DNA of 64,000 nucleotides from Vanessa cardui (GCF_905220365.1 NC_061124.1:12340501-12404500), one strand, 5' to 3'. Shown: positions 48,481-62,095, counted from the first letter of the stretch. A program made the numbers and translations. The notes: generated from the sequence alone by a model not told the origin.

Positions 48481-49163
48481 AGAGCGCTTTTAGAAGGTTT
48501 GAGTAGAAAATTGGTTTATTTGCTGATCTTCGTAGCGTCAATTTCATGATCTTGTGTTAAAACCTAATTTTATTTAAATTGTCTCCATTAATTGTTTATA
48601 GAATTATTTTTGTGATTTAAGTAATTATTTTGATTTAAAAATATTTAAATAATTATTTTGTTTATTAGAGACACCTGCAGTGAAAATTTGGAACTATCTA
48701 TGTTTTGTAGCAAAAACATTTCGTTACTAATACGCATTCTGGGTAGTTCTTGAACCTAATAAGAGATGTCGCTATTTCAAATTGAATATATTTTAATACA
48801 ATTCCGGTTTGATCGTTGTAAAATTGTAAATTAGATTATGATTTATCTAGCGAGATTGTGGACTCTCGAAAGATTATAAACCGTAACATACTGCTTACAA
48901 TTTGACGTATCATTTTTGGGGATTACAATCTATCGAAGTGAGTTTCAAGTAAATTGTAAAAACTTTATCTAACTTGCTTGAACCTACAGTATCAATATCT
49001 GTGTTGACCACCTACTATCCTACTATCCATTTGCACTTCCGCCTATATGGCGTAAAATAACAAAAATAAAACTACAATGTTATTTATATGAAATAGATTT
49101 AATTCTGCAACGTACACCATTCTTACGCAACTAAACAGGTAAAGATTAATAATTATTTACAAT
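48481..49163. other. Intergenic DNA, no gene seen
   Basis: AT-rich sequence; no repeat or exon recognised. Confidence 0.5.
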
Positions 49164-49169
49164 TTTATT
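49164..49169 (-). terminator. Poly(A) signal of the secreted-protein gene
   Basis: AATAAA on the minus strand about 105 nt after the stop at 49273. Confidence 0.5.
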
Positions 49170-49272
49170 ATAATTTTAAATTTCAACAAAACAAAACTTT
49201 TTTAAGAAACAATTTAAACGTAAAATGAATTTGCATCCGTCTTGGAAAAAAAACTTAAGATAGTTGTTTTAA

Positions 49273-52200
49273 TTATGTATTAAATGGCTTGTAGTCCTCC
49301 TGTAACAAAACAAAACATATTGTGTATTTTAAATTTACATATAGTTAGAGATAGATTTATAACATATTCCTAGTCTAAAGACATAAATTTCTTCTTTTTT
49401 TTATTTTATTCGGGAAACAAACAGTACAAATTAACATAATTAAAAAAAACATAAAATATAAATCATTGACCAATAAAGTTTCCACAATTAAATAATACAT
49501 AGAATAATGCGAGCAAGTAAATTACAATTAAAAAAAAAATCTAGTACATTAAATAAAAAGTAATATCATATAAACAGAACTTCTTGATTTACACCTTAAT
49601 TATACGCGTGGGTATACTTGTAGTCGAACAGACACAATAAAGTTTGATTCAATTATAAAGGCCGTTCTTTTTATTTAAATCTATTTAAAAAGAGACAATT
49701 AATTTTATTTTTTAAATAGCGTCCCTTAAAAATGATTATCATCATCAGCTAGCGTCATGATGAATTCTACAAAATAATTGTATATTTATCTGAATACTTA
49801 ATTGGGAAAATTAAACTTAACAAAAATTTAATCAAATTTAAATTACTAAAATCGCTTGAATCAAAAGGTAAAGATGTCAATCGGTAATTATAAGATAATT
49901 TTTGAATGCCTTTTTAAATTCATGAATATTAGTGAAATAGAAAGTAAATTTTTTTGTAAAAGTCGTAAGTTAAATGAAGTTTATGATTTTAGTCTTATTT
50001 TATAATCGTACAATTAATTTATTTATACTCGTATACAAAACATCACTGTGCGCCATAATACTAATAATATAATTGTATCATATATTCATAAAAAAAAACA
50101 AATTTAAATCGACTTCCTAAATCAGAATAATTGAAAGAAAAGTGTTTTAACATTTAAATAAAGCTACAAAAAAACTTTTTGATGTTTTTTTTATATTCAT
50201 GTCGTGCTGGGCGGTGAAGGTAAACATCGTGAGGAAATCTGCATGTGATTAATATCATTGATATTCTGCCACATGTGCATTCCACCCGCATTTGAACAGC
50301 GTCGTGGAATATGTTCCAAGCTCACTCCTTAATGGCCATGTTATTTTACTTTTTAAAAACAAAACTAAAAAATACTCGCTTAAGTATTGAGGCAGAAAAT
50401 CACCAATACAATTGAATATGCATAATTACCGAGTTGTAGAACCACCATTTTCGTATTTCCTCGTCGGTCGCAGCTGGTAATAGTTCGTTTATTTCAGGCG
50501 CGTCTTGGTTAACTTTGATGTGGTCGTAACTATTCTACAATAAAGGAACAAATATAAAGATGAGTTTTTCATGTAATTGTATATGTCGGCGCGAAACCAC
50601 GAATTTAAGAAAAACACGTGTCCAGGAATGATTATTTTAATAATAATAATAATTAAGAACTGTTTAATTGTTAAATTAATAATTTTTATTGAATTGTGAA
50701 ATGTTAAATTAGACTGAAATATTTTAATGTTTGTAAACAACTGTTATCTTGAGTGAATAAGTCTACCCACCTATTTTTGTTATAAAATATCATGCGCCCG
50801 CCGGTATCGACAGACTTGGTCGAGCCGTCGGATCGATCGGACCGTCTCATATTGGAATAAATCAGAGAGGATTATTTCCTGAGTTTTATTTCATACCACC
50901 GAAGATGGTTAAAGATCGAAACCCTGACACTCGTGACGTCAGCGTAGCTGACGTCATGTTTTTTTACAAAACCAGCTCGGAAATGCCTGCTCCGTTATAT
51001 ACTTTCAATTAGTTTTTGAGCACGTGAAACAACTGTCCAGTGAGCCCAGTTATTAGAACAAGGTAATATGTCTATCGATTCGATCAGTATCTACATAATC
51101 AAAATCAAAATATACTTTATTCAAGTACTTTTGAATCGTCATTTAACAAGTATATTAAATGTACCACCGGTTCGGAAAATAGGTTCTACCGAGAAGAACC
51201 GTTATGAAACTCAGTAGTTAATCCTTTTGGACATTTAAAAATACAGTCCTGTTAGTTAAATACATTAATTGTATATGTATGTAATTTATATCCTGATTGG
51301 AAGTCAACAAGTATTGATTCCACGTTTTTTGGTGTTTATAATCCATCAATCCGTTTTAGAATCCCATGATTGGATGAACCTTTCCCTTCACAAGAGTAAG
51401 CTCATTCCCAACTCATTAGCCACAGGTGGCCCATTTATTGGCTGTAGTTAACTCTTAATATTACCTCAGCTCCGTGTAGTGAAGTACGGTATAAGGTAGA
51501 ATAAGTTTTAGTGAATTCAATTCAAATGTTAAGAGTAGACGAACCGAATTGACATATCAAATGAGATAATTTAACTCGTATTTAATTAAAGGCTTATTTT
51601 GAAAAAGTCCTATAACCAAGGAAGAGAAAACCTCCTGATGAACCCTTTGCCATTTAACATACCTTTGACTGCAGCAACCACTCAATTTTCTTAGTCTTTT
51701 CTGACTCCTCCGAATTACGCTTTTCAGAATTTTCATTTAAAATCTCATGCTCTTTTGAGGCGCTTGATTGTTCCCAACGATTATCATTATCATTTTTGTT
51801 TCGTAGAAACATTTGGTTTGACTGACAAAAGTAGATTGATAATTAATATTGTTGTATAAATTATTATAGATCTCTATATCTTTACTATAGATATTTTATG
51901 TATATATATTTATTGTTATCTTTGTATTGTGTAATATTATATTATGTATTTATAATATAGGTAAAGTGACTTAAAATTACTGTGCCCCTTCCATATACCT
52001 ATGTAAATATGGTCCTCTGCCCAAAGGTTGCCTGGAAGAAATCGCTGCTTAGCGATAAGGCCGCCTGTTGCACCTCATGCAACTTTTGTATGGCAAAAAT
52101 GTAATATTTAGTTTTAAGTTTGGGTGAAATAAAGAATATATCAACTGATATCGTGACTCATATAAAAAGTTTTCTATAATCAGAGTTAAGACGGATATGC

Positions 52201-55200
52201 TTGTAACTTTTAGGAATTACACCATCACACATAAATGGCATAACTGTATTCAAATAGGCTTTTACAAGCACTTTTGAGTCGTCATTTAACAACAATATTC
52301 ATTGAAGCTACCTATGTTCGGAAAGTAGATTCTACCAAGAAGAACCGGCAAGAGGCAGTTAAAGTCAAGGTTGAATATTTTAATGTTATATCGTTTGCAG
52401 ATTATTTTATCTGATTGAATATGGATTGAATCCTCGCGTTATCGCTTTTACTTAATCGTTTTCAATTCGAAGCAATGGATGGAGGAATAGAAATGCTAAA
52501 TTATTCTTATCTAAATAACTTGGCGATCCTACGTCCTTGATAATGCCTTAATTTTGTATTAAGAACTTTTCGGTGTTTTTTTTTTTTTCAAAGTAAATAG
52601 TCTATGACTTACCGGTTTCTCGTCTTCATTTCTAATAATATAATTAATATTATTTATACATTTTGATCCGTATTTGTAGTTATCATTTAACTTTATAAGT
52701 CTTGTACGATAAAGATAGCTTATAGTTTTAAAAGGGCTATTAGTTTAGAAAAGATAACGAAATGAAATTAATATTTATAAATGAAGGGGCTTAAAACATT
52801 TAAAGATACTACTAAAGAGATAAATATTTTTTGCATTCAGTTAAAAATGGGAATTGACTTTCGATAGATAGATAAAAAAAATTTGATAAACTATATTTTT
52901 TCAAGGAACGTTTACTATAGAAAAACAATTGACTTTTTTAAGTGATTAAATATGTATACGTATATATAATCTAAAAAGATGAAAATGAACTTCAATTAAA
53001 CTTACAGATAATAGGAAGTACGCTCCTCATTATTAGCGTCATTCTGAAAAGTACACATTCAAGTATTATGTTTCCGTTCGTCAATTTTTGTGTATGTAAT
53101 ATTTGCCGTATTGTCATTAATATGACAACCAGAGAACAAAAAAGCCACTAGTCAAGAGTCAGGGTCAGAGTGTTTTCAGATCAGTTGCTGCGTAAACTTT
53201 GGCCACGATACTGCCTTTCCAAAAAGTGCTCAGTGGACTTCAACATTAAATGTTTAGTAAAAATAATGTAAAGTAAAGTAAAAGCCTGTAAATTTCCCAC
53301 TGCTGGAATTAGGCCTCCTATTCCAATAGAGGGCTTGGAGCATATTCCACCACGCTGTTCCAATGCGGGTTGGTGGAATGCACATGTGGCAGAATTTCGA
53401 TAAAATTAGACACATGCAGGTTTCCTCACGATGTTTTCCTTCACCGCCGAGCACGAGATGAATTATAAACACAAATTAAGCACGTATATATATAGTGGTG
53501 CTTACCTGGGTTTGAACCAGTAATCATCGGTTTAGATGCACGCGTTCTAACTACTGGACCATCTCAGCTCTAAAGTGTTTAGTGAATTATTGTAATTTGT
53601 GATTTTTCGTGTCATTTGTGACTATTTAAAAATATAGTGACTTTGATGAAACATTGTCTCATTTTACATGACACCCGTGTACAATATATCATCGAAGACG
53701 TATTTTGTTACATTTTGGTCCAAATATCCTAGATATTTTTTGTTTATTTATAAATTATTCGTTTGTATTAGATTATAAATTATTCGTTATGTTCATTAGA
53801 TTTAAATCAACATTGAATTTAATCAAATTTATTAAATAAGATAAATTATAGATCATATCGATCACACATCAGAACGCCTGAGCTCAAAGACCTAAACACT
53901 ATTCCTGTGAAAACCGTATATATGGATGTTTCACCCAAAAAAATCACAGAAATTAACATGTAGCGTATATCTATATATCGTGTTACACATATTTCAATAA
54001 CGCCGTCACTTTACTAAGATGTTCCACAAATTTGAGTGACCAAACAATCTAAAGCAGAAACAGTATTCAGCTAAAGTTCCAAGAATTTCGAGTTTATGTA
54101 ACGAAGCGTGATTCACATGCCTTCTCTTGTGTACGAATTTATGTACACGAATGTGGACAATGTTTAACTTGTAGCGAATACTTGGCTCTTTGATGAATGG
54201 TCGGATTTTGCTTAAAATAAACTACTCTAGAAGTTTACGTGAATCATGCACAAATTAGACCTAATTATTTTTATGACGGTAGGTGGATTAGCAAATTTGT
54301 TACCTGATTCAAATCCACTTGAATCACTTACCATAGCCATAAGTGTTTTATGAAATACCAAAGCATCTTAAATCTTAAGTACTTCATATTCTATCCCTTA
54401 TGCCTGTAGTTACACTGGCTCACTCACCATTGAAATCAGATTACAACAATACTCGATATGGATATGGATAGTTTGGTGGTATTATTTCATTCGTTCAATC
54501 GTTAAATCTATTAAATGTTGTAAACAAATAATACTACAGAATAATAATAAAGCGTCCATATTCTGGAATAGTTGAATGAAATATGAAATGTTTAAATTTA
54601 ATAATTCTAAAAATTTTTCGTAACGAGTTAAAAGCCCGTACATCTTTTTGAAACCTCATTTTGTGCGAAATTTATGTTATTCTCTTAAGATATAAAAATT
54701 ATTTCATATAAATGAATTTATAATGAATATAAGTGTAAACGTTTTATAAAAAGAAAACTGTGTAAAATGTTAATCATTAATAGTCAATAACAAAGTTTGT
54801 CATCTCTGATCTGATAGATCTTGTTATTAAACACGTGTTATCTATTATATCACAATTCCGTCAAGAATTTTTAACTAAGAAAACTGTCATAAATGTGAGC
54901 GAGCTAGAAACTTACCGATTCATTTTCATTTAAAGTAGCAACGAAGACTTTCAAGCTGTGGAAAATTTTAACCATTTTTAAGTTCAACCCTCCATTCTCC
55001 AGCAAACGAAGGAATTTTAAAATAAAATAGCGTCAAAAGTGAATTATAATTAAGCCTTACCCTTTGAGCGGTATGTTCAACCTTTTTAATATCTTTAGAA
55101 GCTTATTTTTTGCGTTTTCCTTTCGCTCCTGAAGATAACATTAAATTAAAAATGCCTTTAAACTTACTACACAGTCTTTGTTTAAGTGAAATTCATTTTC

Positions 55201-58200
55201 GTAGCATTATCTTATACATAGTAAAAGTAAGAATGAAAAAGAAAAAAAAAGGTTTAGCCATTAAATGTCCCGCTGTTGGGCAAAGACTTCCTATTCCCAA
55301 GCAAACTTTTGGATCTTATCTCATCACGCTTTACCCGTAATTTTGATGGATACATATTTGGCACATATTTTGTCACGTGCAGGTTTTCTCACGATGTTTT
55401 CCTACACTGCCGAGTACGAGACGAGTTATAAATATGAAAACTCAATGGTGCTTGCCCGTGTTTGAACTCGTGTCTCCGTCTAAGATGTGTTCGTGCGACT
55501 ATAATATCTCATAACCCTTAATATCGTTCGAAGTCTTCTTCCAAAAGAAGTGATGATTGTGATTATTATTTGTATCAAAATCCAAATAAACTTTATTTGA
55601 GTGGGCTTTTACAAGCATTTTTGAATCGTCATTTAAGAATTATGTGAAGCTACCGCCGGTTCGGAAAGTAGATTCTACCGAGAAGAACCGGCGAGAAACT
55701 TAGTAGTTACTCCATATACAATAATATACGAAAATATGTATTTTGTTTTATTTTTTTAAAGTGGCAAATAGTTCAGCTGATGGTAAGTGATTACTATTGC
55801 CCTTAGACATTGTTTCTGCAAGAAATAGGAACCATTATTTACATCATCAATTCGCATGTGACATTGGCAAAATAATCTGTGCATTTTTGGCACACATAAA
55901 ACCCAAAAAAATTCATCATCAATGCGTTACCAAGCTTGGGAAGTGAGATACTATGTTTCACTGTAGTGGACTACCTGATGGAATATATGGTGAGATGGTC
56001 AGTTGAGGATGCCTATCGTGACGGACTTGCACAAATCAATACCACGTCTTATTCTGGGAAACCGCTTTCACAGAATTACAACGTGAGCTATATTGTATCA
56101 TGCTTAAAATTTGATCGATAATGATAGGTCTTTTTTATAATTGTGTTAAAAGTTTTTTTTTTTGATAAATTTAATTAATATATCAAATAACTCACCAAGT
56201 CCAGAACTGCAGATTCTAATTTAAACCTTAAGAGATTTTAATTAAATGCTTAATGAAGTGTAAAATGTTTTAGTGAATTTATTTTCGTTATAATTTATAA
56301 TTATTTAGCCGTTCTTATTTTATGTTTACATTTATTCCATCGCGGTTATGCTGGAGCAATATCTTATAGGGAATATGCAATAAACATCGCGTATTATCAG
56401 TTAATTAAAAAAAAATCTAATCACTTTTATTTTTTATAACCAAGTTGGAAGGAGTAAAGAGCAAGTGAGTGTAAATCCGAATGGCCAAAAAAAAAACATG
56501 ATTAACTACCTTTGGAACATCTTGGTGGGTTAAGATTTAGTTTGGTGACCTTGTTATTTAAACATTGAAAGAGGGATGAAACTTATTTACACTATTCCTT
56601 ATTTTTTTGATAAATCGTTAAAGTAATAGCATTGTTTAAACAATCACAAGACATATTAATTTTACCTAGGTCTTCCTTGTGTATTTTTTCCCTTTAATGG
56701 GACCACCTGTGTGAAAAACATTACTAATTGAGATTTTACTTTAGAAAAGAATTTCGTTATCAACCACGTACCAGAGTTAAAATTTCCTTTCCGAATGTGC
56801 TGTAAAACTGTTTTATGTTTTGGTGAAAGTAAACGAGCCATTGCAGATAAAAAGGATTATCGAATCTTTTAATGAGACTGAAAATTCTTTTAGTTGTTTA
56901 ACTATTCGCATCAGGCAATCTAATTTCAAAGGTCAATGACATTTTAGGTGAAATAATTATAATATGCAATAATACTATGCTGTAAGCGATAAATTTCGAG
57001 CATTCCTCGATAAATGGCTCATGACAAGTATATCCCAAAATAAAATCAAGCCTATCAACAGATGGTTTAGAACAGCGGACACTTCCAATTGTCTATGTGA
57101 TAACATATACATGGTAATCTATTTATCTTTGCAATGATAAGCAAATATAATAAAAAAATACAATATATTTACCATAAAATAATCCGCTGGAGTTCGTCGA
57201 AATCCGGAATAGAGTGTTCTTTCATTTCTACCATCATATCTAAATAAATAAATATTAAAATTAAAAGACAAAATAACAGTAAAAGAAGATGTTCAAGTCT
57301 TTTTAATGTATATGCTATAGGTTATTTTTGTGCATCTCTTTCAATTTCAACTAGCATCAACGTAGTATGGTAAAATAATTTCGATATCGTTTATACCCTT
57401 TACCTATCTGTATTTTAATTGAAAGATAGATAAAGATAAAAGAGACAGAGAGATGCAGACAAAAAATCCAAAAGATACCGTCTCCTTAAGTGTAAAAGCA
57501 ACATTTATCGAATAAGCTATTCGTATAAATACAGAAAAACAAGAGGATATAAGTAAATCTCTCGAGTATATATTATAACGTGCCTCCATGCGTCACTGGG
57601 ACTGACATTCGATTTACGTTAAGTGTATCCATTATACATATACAATGTTGCTATATTTTCTTCGTAGTTTTACAAGCTTTAATTGTACAATAATTCCAGT
57701 TTCATGCTATGTTTATACACGTTTGTAACTCCATAGCTGTTTAATGTTATGGCCTAGAGTAACAATTACTGTTAGCTTCATTAAGGATAGACTATTTAAC
57801 AGTGAAGTAATTATGCAAAGTAGACTAGTACTTACTGAGATAAGTTCATTAGACTAAATAAACTTTTCAGCACTATGGAATAATATGGAATAATATGCAT
57901 ATAATGGATGATTCATAAATGAAACTTATCTTCAAAAATAACACGGTAAAAATCTACTTAATTTCACATCTGCTAAGATTTTAAATTACTTGTCATAATT
58001 TTTGGACTTTACTGTAAATTATATCAATCACATTATTTAGAAGACTTCCATATATTATTTTGTCAGGCGTACCTTATGCCCAAATTATCGATATTGCCGT
58101 AAACACCAGCTCCATCTTCCAGTTCTTTATGAGGGAATTTCACGGCTGACTTTAACATACCCAATGATGGTTTTAAAAGTGTGTGTCCTGGTAAAATAGG

Positions 58201-60296
58201 TTCTGCTTCGGGGAGATGACTAGCTCGTGATGGTACTCCGAGTATCGATGATAACTCTCGAGGATCGAACTGATAGAATCTTCTCTGGAGATATAAAAAT
58301 ATATGTGATTTATATGCTGACTAAGTCGTTTAGTTTAGGGTTGAATTTTCATCTTCTAAAATATATTTCGCCAAATTTAAAAAAAGTCTACTAAGTATAT
58401 ATTTCGGATATGACTGGAGACGATTGTTAAGAATGCCAGATTTATCAAAATCTCTATTAAAGTTGAACTTTGTGAAGATCTAAATTATTTTTAAATCGAA
58501 CATTGAAGATGTTTTCAAAGGACTGTCAAAAATTAGGCTCCACAAAGCGGATGGAATCTCAGAAGATTAAAGGTCATGATATATGACAAAATAATTATAT
58601 GACGAAAATCTGTACTCACTAATGGTTGGTAATCATTTGCCAGTCCTTGGCTATGTAATTTCGAGTTCTGTAAATGATATTCATATTTATCATAACTACG
58701 TGTAATATATGTTTTGTTATGTCCTTACCGCTATCTATATTTTAGCAATGTAAGAAATATTATCTATTCCTTACATGGTCTATGGTTCCAACTGTTGACT
58801 TCCAAGCAGGATATATTAATTTAAATAATTGTATTAACTAACATGACTTTGTATTTTTTAAATGTTGAAAAAGAGTAACTACTGAGTTTCTTGCCGGTTC
58901 TTCTCGGTAGAATCTACTTTACGAACCGATGGTAGCTTCACTTAATTGTAAAATGACGATTCAAAAGTGCTTGTAAAAGCCTACTTGAATAAATTTTATA
59001 TTGATTTTGATTTTAACTACTACTAAGATGGACTGAGATGTTATGTAGCTTATGTTTGTTTAACTGGTACCACCGTTTTTCTTGCACTGGAATCTTTTCA
59101 GTACATGTGAATACAACATATCAATATTACTTGAAATCATTCGTGATGTAATAAATATTATTCTGAAAAACTTGTTTGATATTACAACTTATATCGATAT
59201 TAAATGTATTTAAGGAAATTGTATAAAATGGTCCGTAACTAAATAAATCTTACAGCTATATGTTCAAGTTGTCTGCGCCAGCTGACGCCATCACAACGGA
59301 ATATACACTGAAATAGAACTCAATTATAATTATACTCTTAGACAAAATTTAACTTTAAATTGGATTTTTAACAACGAGGTTTAGACACTCGATTATTGTT
59401 ATTAGATTTTCAAATCCATCCAATGAAATATAACTATGAATTCGCATGTCAAGGAATTACTTTCTCGTACTGAATAATACAAAATTACTTGATTAAAAAA
59501 CAAAGTTTGATGATGGCCGTAAAATTAATAACAAGTATAAGTATTCTGTTCGTTCTCATGGTGTACTGGTAACTATGATACCAAATGCTAAGTAATAACC
59601 TCTGAGCCCAGACATGGCATATATTTAAACGATTTCTTACATAATCAATGCGTCGCCACAATGGCATTTGAGCATTTCGAATGTGAGACGTTACAAATTT
59701 GTCCCTCGTACTACAACTATACTGGTTTTTTTACCCTTTACCAGAAGAAAACAATACAAAGTATTGCTTGCAGATAGAGTATCTGTTGAGTTGTTGGTAA
59801 GCACAAAGCCCTGCCACCAAATACAAACTGTATTTCATAGATGTGTCACGTAAATGTTTACAATGTACTGGTCTAGTATATGTATGTCGGTATGTCTTTT
59901 TTTCTATAACGCGTCGTATATCATTGATATTGCATTTGAATTTTGTACTAAATAATTTTATAATATTCGGTTTATTTTGTATTCGAGTTTCTTGTCATTT
60001 CTTACGTATAAAATACGCTTAGAACTAATTATTGCATCGCATAAGATGCTGTCTTTATTTAGCAAATTAATTAGATGCACTCCGTAAAAAAACCAAGCAG
60101 CTATCATAAATATATTTTAATGGTAAAATTCCAGTTTCTAAAAACGTTTAATATCTCGGTCTAAGCGATATTGAAGATTTCCTAGAAGATTAACACAAAA
60201 GTATCCCGCAAAGGTTTCCATTTGATTTACTCTCATAACCTAGAAAATACAATAACTCACGTTTATTATGAGAAAAAGTTTTATATGCTTCTCCAT
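49273..60296 (-). CDS. Unrecognised, probably secreted protein, eleven exons, about 281 aa
   Basis: No family recognised. Exons in coding order: 60296-60261, 59307-59254, 58667-58620, 58284-58073, 57239-57173, 54996-54916 (alternative: 56206-56196 plus 54955-54916), 53043-53006, 52631-52613 (19 nt), 51821-51663, 50534-50430, 49299-49273. Every junction is GT-AG and every phase fits. The start MEKHIKLFLIINCIFRCDG looks like a signal peptide split by intron 1. The middle (exon 4) is the best-folded-looking part: RFYQFDPRELSSILGVPSRA, GHTLLKPSLGMLKSAVKF, GAGVYGNIDNLGIRYDG. The rest is polar and rich in Asn, Glu and Lys, ending in KWWFYNSEDYKPFNT. Dibasic sites (WRR, LRR, FRR, EKR, TKK) could mean a cleaved prohormone; no amidation Gly precedes them. 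There is no membrane segment after the signal. The exon chain is inferred from splice logic only; exon 6 is the weakest. Confidence 0.68.
50195..50345 (+). repeat. Family A SINE, 3' half
   Basis: Forward, from TTCATGTCGTGCTGGGCGGT to CTCCTTAATGGCCATGTTAT. The tRNA head is missing. It lies between the last two exons of the secreted-protein gene. Confidence 0.7.
51095..51335 (-). mobile_element. LINE 3' end, same lineage as 20848
   Basis: ACCACCGGTTCGGAAAATAG and GAGAAGAACCG on +, ending in the ATCAAAATCAAAAT tail side. Lies in an intron of the secreted-protein gene. Confidence 0.7.
52236..52355 (-). mobile_element. LINE 3' end fragment, same lineage
   Basis: GGCTTTTACAAGCACTTTTG to GAAGAACCGGCAAGA on +. 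Confidence 0.65.
53268..53571 (-). repeat. tRNA-derived SINE, family A
   Basis: Full length, (TTAC)n-type tail (GTAAAGTAAAGTAAAAGCC on +), body, and head CTGGACCATCTCAGCTC. Lies just upstream of exon 7 of the secreted-protein gene. Confidence 0.85.
54395..54480 (-). repeat. Family B fragment
   Basis: TGCCTGTAGTTACACTGGCTCACTCACC region in short, then decayed sequence. Confidence 0.45.
55255..55507 (-). repeat. Family A-related SINE, divergent subfamily
   Basis: Same order of blocks (CCCGCTGTTGGGCAAAGACT, CACGATGTTTTCCTACACTG, B-box-like GTGTTTGAACTC) but far from the other copies. Confidence 0.6.
55576..55725 (-). mobile_element. LINE 3' end fragment, same lineage as 20848
   Basis: AAACTTTATTTGAGTGGGCT and CCGCCGGTTCGGAAAGTAGA on +. 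Confidence 0.7.
55755..56043 (-). repeat. Family B, degenerate
   Basis: AGCTGATGGTAAGTGATTAC and CCAAGCTTGGGAAGTGAGAT on + keep the family order; strongly decayed. Confidence 0.4.
56196..56206 (-). other. Candidate 11-nt microexon of the secreted-protein gene
   Basis: On the minus strand, AATCTGCAG / TTCTGGACTTG / GTGAGT gives an acceptor, 11 nt and a strong donor. It reads Phe-Trp-Thr and then joins in phase to the alternative acceptor at 54955 (TTTTCCACAG), forming Cys. This replaces the 54996 start of exon 6, whose acceptor is weaker. It could be chance. Confidence 0.35.
58785..59012 (+). mobile_element. LINE 3' end, same lineage as 20848, forward
   Basis: GTTTCTTGCCGGTTCTTCTC, then CTTGTAAAAGCCTACTTGAA and a TGATTTTGATTTT tail. 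Lies in intron 2 of the secreted-protein gene. Confidence 0.75.
59640..59822 (-). repeat. Family B, degenerate
   Basis: Recognisable mainly at the end, AGCACAAAGCCCTGCCACCA on +. Lies in intron 1 of the secreted-protein gene. Confidence 0.45.
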
Positions 60297-60695
60297 ACCC
60301 GCTTAAGCCCGTACTATATTACGATTCTATTCAAACTAAAACAGACATCCAAAGATTTCTTATAACGTTCAATGCAGAACCATTAAAAGTCAAATACCGT
60401 GAAATAGCATCCATGCTATTGGAAATTAAATTTAAAGAAAATGGTATTCATTGGTCAATATACGCTAAGTTAGATAAAACATCTTATGCTTGGATTTCTG
60501 CCAAACTTCGTAGACAATTTCGATTTGATGAGTAATGTTAGTGTTGAAAAAAGTTCAGTAGGAATGGTTGAGTTTGATGAAATGTTAATAGAAGCTACTA
60601 AAAGTAATTTACAGTTATTATTGGTTGGTTATTATGTTGAGCAATCAAAACCTTCTAATCTTAATAACTTTGTGAATGCGAAAATTTTAATGTAG
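60270..60695 (+). pseudogene. Possible decayed ORF of unknown origin
   Basis: A stop-free frame of about 87 codons (about 60270-60532) reads DIQRFLITFNAEPLKVKYRE and HWSIYAKLDKTSYAWISAKL. A second, overlapping frame (60486-60695) continues with VEFDEMLIEATKSNLQLLLV. Together they look like one ORF broken by a frameshift near 60480-60530. It overlaps exon 1 of the minus-strand gene. No family recognised; may be chance in AT-rich DNA. Confidence 0.25.
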
Positions 60696-60887
60696 TATAT
60701 TTGAACTAAATTTGTTATAGAATTAGATTATACTCTGAAATAGTACATGTGTCACTTTTTCCCGGAAAATATAACTAATACCTACCAACCCCCTCTCTCC
60801 CTTTCTCTTCTCCTAACACCTGGTAAAGCCGTGGTTAGCTATCTATTTACATTTCATCTACCGAAATCAAGTTTTATATTATGTTTT

Positions 60888-61180
60888 ATACTTGGTGGTA
60901 GGGCTTTATGCAAGCCCGTCTGGGTAGGTACCACCCACTCATCAGTTGTTCTACCGCCAAATAGCAGTACTCAGTATCGTTGTGTTCCGGTTTGAAGGGT
61001 GAGTGAGCCAGTGTAACTACAGGCACAAGGGACATAACATCTTAGTTCCCAAGGTTGGTGGCACATTGACGATGTAAGGAATAGTTAATATTTCTTACAG
61101 CGTCATTGTCTATGGGTGATGGTGACCACTTACCATCAGGTGGCCCATATGCTCGCCCGCCAATTTATAACATAAAATAA
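60888..61180 (+). repeat. Short repeat family B, near full length
   Basis: Starts CTTGGTGGTAGGGCTTTATG, ends GCTCGCCCGCCAATTTATAA with an AT-rich tail. Best forward copy besides 24807. Confidence 0.8.
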
Positions 61181-61471
61181 ATATGTTTACCAGAAAGATC
61201 AACTATCTAGTTTCTTGCCGATTCAATATCAGAATCTACATCCCAAGCTTTGCATTGAATAAAATCCTGTGAATGTGTCATAAGTTGAGAATAGGTGCTT
61301 GAATAAAAATTATTTTGATTTAGATCTTTGACTGCGGTATGGCAGAGTGTTGTATCTACATAAATAAATATTCATATGAAATACTTTTAAAGCATTTCAC
61401 TGCACACACTTCACGCAATATTCCGACGTGTCAGCGACGTGTAATGCATGTGCATAATTTAAGCTTTAATA

Positions 61472-61787
61472 TGATGATGCCCCAGTGGTTAGAATGCGTG
61501 CATCTTAATTGATGATTGCATGTTTAAATCCAGGCATGTACCGATGATTGTTAATGTGCTTAATTTGTGTTTATAACTCATCTCGTACGCCGAGTACGAG
61601 TATGAAGAAAAACATCGTCAGGAAACCTGCATGTGTCAAATTTAATAGAAATTCTGCTACATGTGTATTCCACCAATCCGCATTGGGACAGCGTGGTGGA
61701 ATATGTTCCAAACCATCTCCTCAAAAAGGGAGAGGAGGCCTTAGCCCAGCAGTGAGAAATTAACAGGCTGTTGTTGTTGTTGTTGCT
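61472..61787 (+). repeat. tRNA-derived SINE, family A, forward
   Basis: Head GATGCCCCAGTGGTTAGAAT, degenerate B box, body, and a (TTG)n tail at 61768-61787. Confidence 0.85.
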
Positions 61788-62095
61788 TCCATGCGAGTTG
61801 GGGGATTTAATCTAACTCATGGCTTTCTCATAAAAACTGTATGGTTCTTGCTTAGGTTTAAATATGCATTTATAAGCAGCGCTATTGTCCATGTGCGAAG
61901 TGGGTGGTGGGGAACGGCAAATCGATCGTAGCGCACGATGTGGCAGAAATGTGAATTCATTCTGGGCTGTCATGTGTCGAATTGCTTTATTTTCATAAAT
62001 TCCTTTATAATTTTAAGTACATACTGTGTCGTAAATTGTAAAAACAATGAGAAAAACAGTTCGTGCAAGTTTTATTCGTTTCCAACAATGATATT

